The notes below the pieces were generated by a model. The model was not told the origin of the DNA and did no database searches. It worked only from the letters and a program-made list of their open reading frames with translations. Below are positions 63,098 through 64,000 of a stretch of DNA of 64,000 nt, piece by piece (the first letter of the stretch is position 1; every line of letters starts with the position of its first letter). Location of the stretch: contig DASZUS010000027.1 in assembly GCA_035547515.1 (NCBI GenBank), forward strand, positions 186,001 through 250,000. The letters run 5' to 3'. A program made the position numbers and the translations under genes. Source of the DNA: DASZTV01 sp035547515 (GTDB lineage Bacteria; Actinomycetota; Actinomycetes; JAFAQI01).

Positions 63098-64000
63098 TCA
63101 CATGTGGGGGTCGGTCTTGCTCTCGTCTGGTTCGGCCGGGAACTTCGTGTCCGCGCCCGGGGCGTTCAGCAAGTCGTTGGCGAACAGCGGGCACGCACCG
63201 TCTTTCGACAGGTACGTCGAGCCAGGCTTGCCCAGGGTGTCGGCCGCCCCGCGCAGCAGCGAGCACTCGACGCGGGTGCCGAGCGTGAACGAGACGTTGA
63301 AGAAGAAGTTGTCGTTGCCGACCGGGTCGGGGCAACCGATCGAGACGCCGAGCACCTTGCAGGAGGGGTCCCCCGCCGGCGGCGGGTCACCCGAGAGCAG
63401 CGACCGGCGAATCGGCTCGGGATAGGACGACAGCGGCGCGATCAGATAGCCCAAGAAGTCGCCCGCCGTCCCGATGTTGAGGTAGCCCTGCATCCCGGGC
63501 ACGTCCCGGCGGACGGTCTGCACGATCTGCGGATACATCTCCCCCGGCCCGCCGCTGACCAGCAGGTCGCCGATGTGACCGGAGAACGTCGTCGTGCCGA
63601 GGAGATTCGCGGTGAACCAGGGATAGCCGAGAGCTCGGGCACCGGGTGCACCGACGAGCGAGCCGGCGTACTCCACTCCCAGCAGCACCGGTGAGTCGAT
63701 CAGGTCCTCGATCAGGTAGCTGGACATCCCGACCGTCGCGGGTCCGCGCACCGGCTGCGAGTGCCGGATGGCGTACTCGACCCCGAGCAGCACCCGTCCG
63801 GCGTACTCGTCGAGCTCGCACAGCTGCCTGGCCTTGAACGCCTTCAGGTGCGGTTTGAGGCACTCGGCGCGGTTGGGCTGAGTACGACCGAGGGTCCCGA
63901 CCTGGTCCATGGCGAACCCGCCGAACGCTCTCGTCATCGCGTCGTCGAGGCGCCCGACGTAGTCGCCGGTGACGTAGGTGTTGTCGGAGTCCAGCACGGT
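63098..64000 (-). CDS. Ceramidase-like secreted protein, C-terminal part
   Basis: The gene enters from beyond the window, so about 300 C-terminal residues are seen and the start is missing. DYVGRLDDAMTRAFGG, then HIGDLLVSGGPGEMYPQIV and IGTAGDFLGYLIAP follow the order of blocks in neutral/alkaline ceramidase-like hydrolases (metal-site end of the first domain, PGE, and GxxNxxxGYIxP-type motif), but the match is loose. Six or more cysteines suggest a secreted, disulfide-bonded protein. Function not certain. Confidence 0.5.
   Translation of the reverse strand, partial: TVLDSDNTYVTGDYVGRLDDAMTRAFGGFAMDQVGTLGRTQPNRAECLKPHLKAFKARQLCELDEYAGRVLLGVEYAIRHSQPVRGPATVGMSSYLIEDLIDSPVLLGVEYAGSLVGAPGARALGYPWFTANLLGTTTFSGHIGDLLVSGGPGEMYPQIVQTVRRDVPGMQGYLNIGTAGDFLGYLIAPLSSYPEPIRRSLLSGDPPPAGDPSCKVLGVSIGCPDPVGNDNFFFNVSFTLGTRVECSLLRGAADTLGKPGSTYLSKDGACPLFANDLLNAPGADTKFPAEPDESKTDPHM

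Overview
The window is a very GC-rich chromosomal segment from an actinobacterium. The pointers are frequent GTG and TTG starts, dense ATGA/GTGA stop-start overlaps, the ctaB-tkt-tal-pgi-zwf-opcA-pgl pentose-phosphate block, OpcA, a phosphatidylinositol mannoside (PIM) gene set, EF-G2, an SsgA-family protein and a mycobacterial-type LexA box. The presence of ssgB and the gene order suggest a lineage between the streptomycete and mycobacterial/Frankia-like branches. Genus cannot be fixed from sequence reading alone. Almost everything is core genome. There is no phage, IS transposase, CRISPR array or rRNA operon.

Layout. 1-9.3 kb: ctaB (minus) diverges from the central-carbon operon tkt-tal-pgi-zwf-opcA-pgl (plus). 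9.3-10.4 kb: a predicted AbiEi/DUF559 nuclease-like gene bounded by two direct copies of a 50-bp imperfect palindrome. 10.4-19.8 kb (minus): gap-pgk-tpiA, then a complete oligopeptide ABC transporter (substrate-binding lipoprotein, two permeases, two ATPases), then secG. The transporter separates tpiA from secG, which are neighbours in most actinobacteria. 19.8-26.9 kb (minus): rarA, two small membrane-associated proteins, alaS, ruvX, mltG and aroE, running straight into gap. 26.9-33.7 kb: a secreted propeller-like protein, aspS, hisS, an MBL hydrolase, and two unrelated extracytoplasmic prolyl isomerases in tandem. 33.7-49.1 kb (minus): pgsA-patA-pimA-(LemA-like)-pdxS-pdxT-yebC, ruvC-ruvA-ruvB, yajC, secD, secF, apt, rel. 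This long same-strand block is broken once, between yebC and ruvC, by a second DUF559 gene on the opposite strand, again between two palindromes. 49.2-54.3 kb: EF-G2, a GlsB/YeaQ-type membrane protein, then HIT hydrolase and thrS. 54.4-57.2 kb: tRNA-Val(CAC), ssgB, a PabC-like lyase, an arginase-family protein, and tRNA-Gly(GCC), tRNA-Cys(GCA) and tRNA-Val(GAC). 57.3-64 kb: a PAS-GAF-GGDEF diguanylate cyclase, several small membrane proteins (two too short to show up in routine ORF listings), a lipoprotein, a YihY transporter-like protein, an AidB-type acyl-CoA dehydrogenase and the C-terminal part of a ceramidase-like secreted protein cut by the window edge.

The most unusual signal is the pair of paralogous AbiEi-wHTH/DUF559 genes. 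Each is bracketed by its own matched pair of palindromes, each ends inside its right-hand palindrome, and each sits in an otherwise conserved gene neighbourhood. A solitary palindrome of the second family lies between the GlsB and HIT genes. This looks like a small palindrome-bounded mobile cassette, reminiscent in layout of REP/RAYT pairs but with a nuclease-like rather than a transposase protein. Other useful signals are a clear LexA/SOS box over the ruvCAB start, a 16-bp intercistronic hairpin behind the peptide-binding protein gene, and candidate leaderless promoters for ctaB and the GlsB-like gene.
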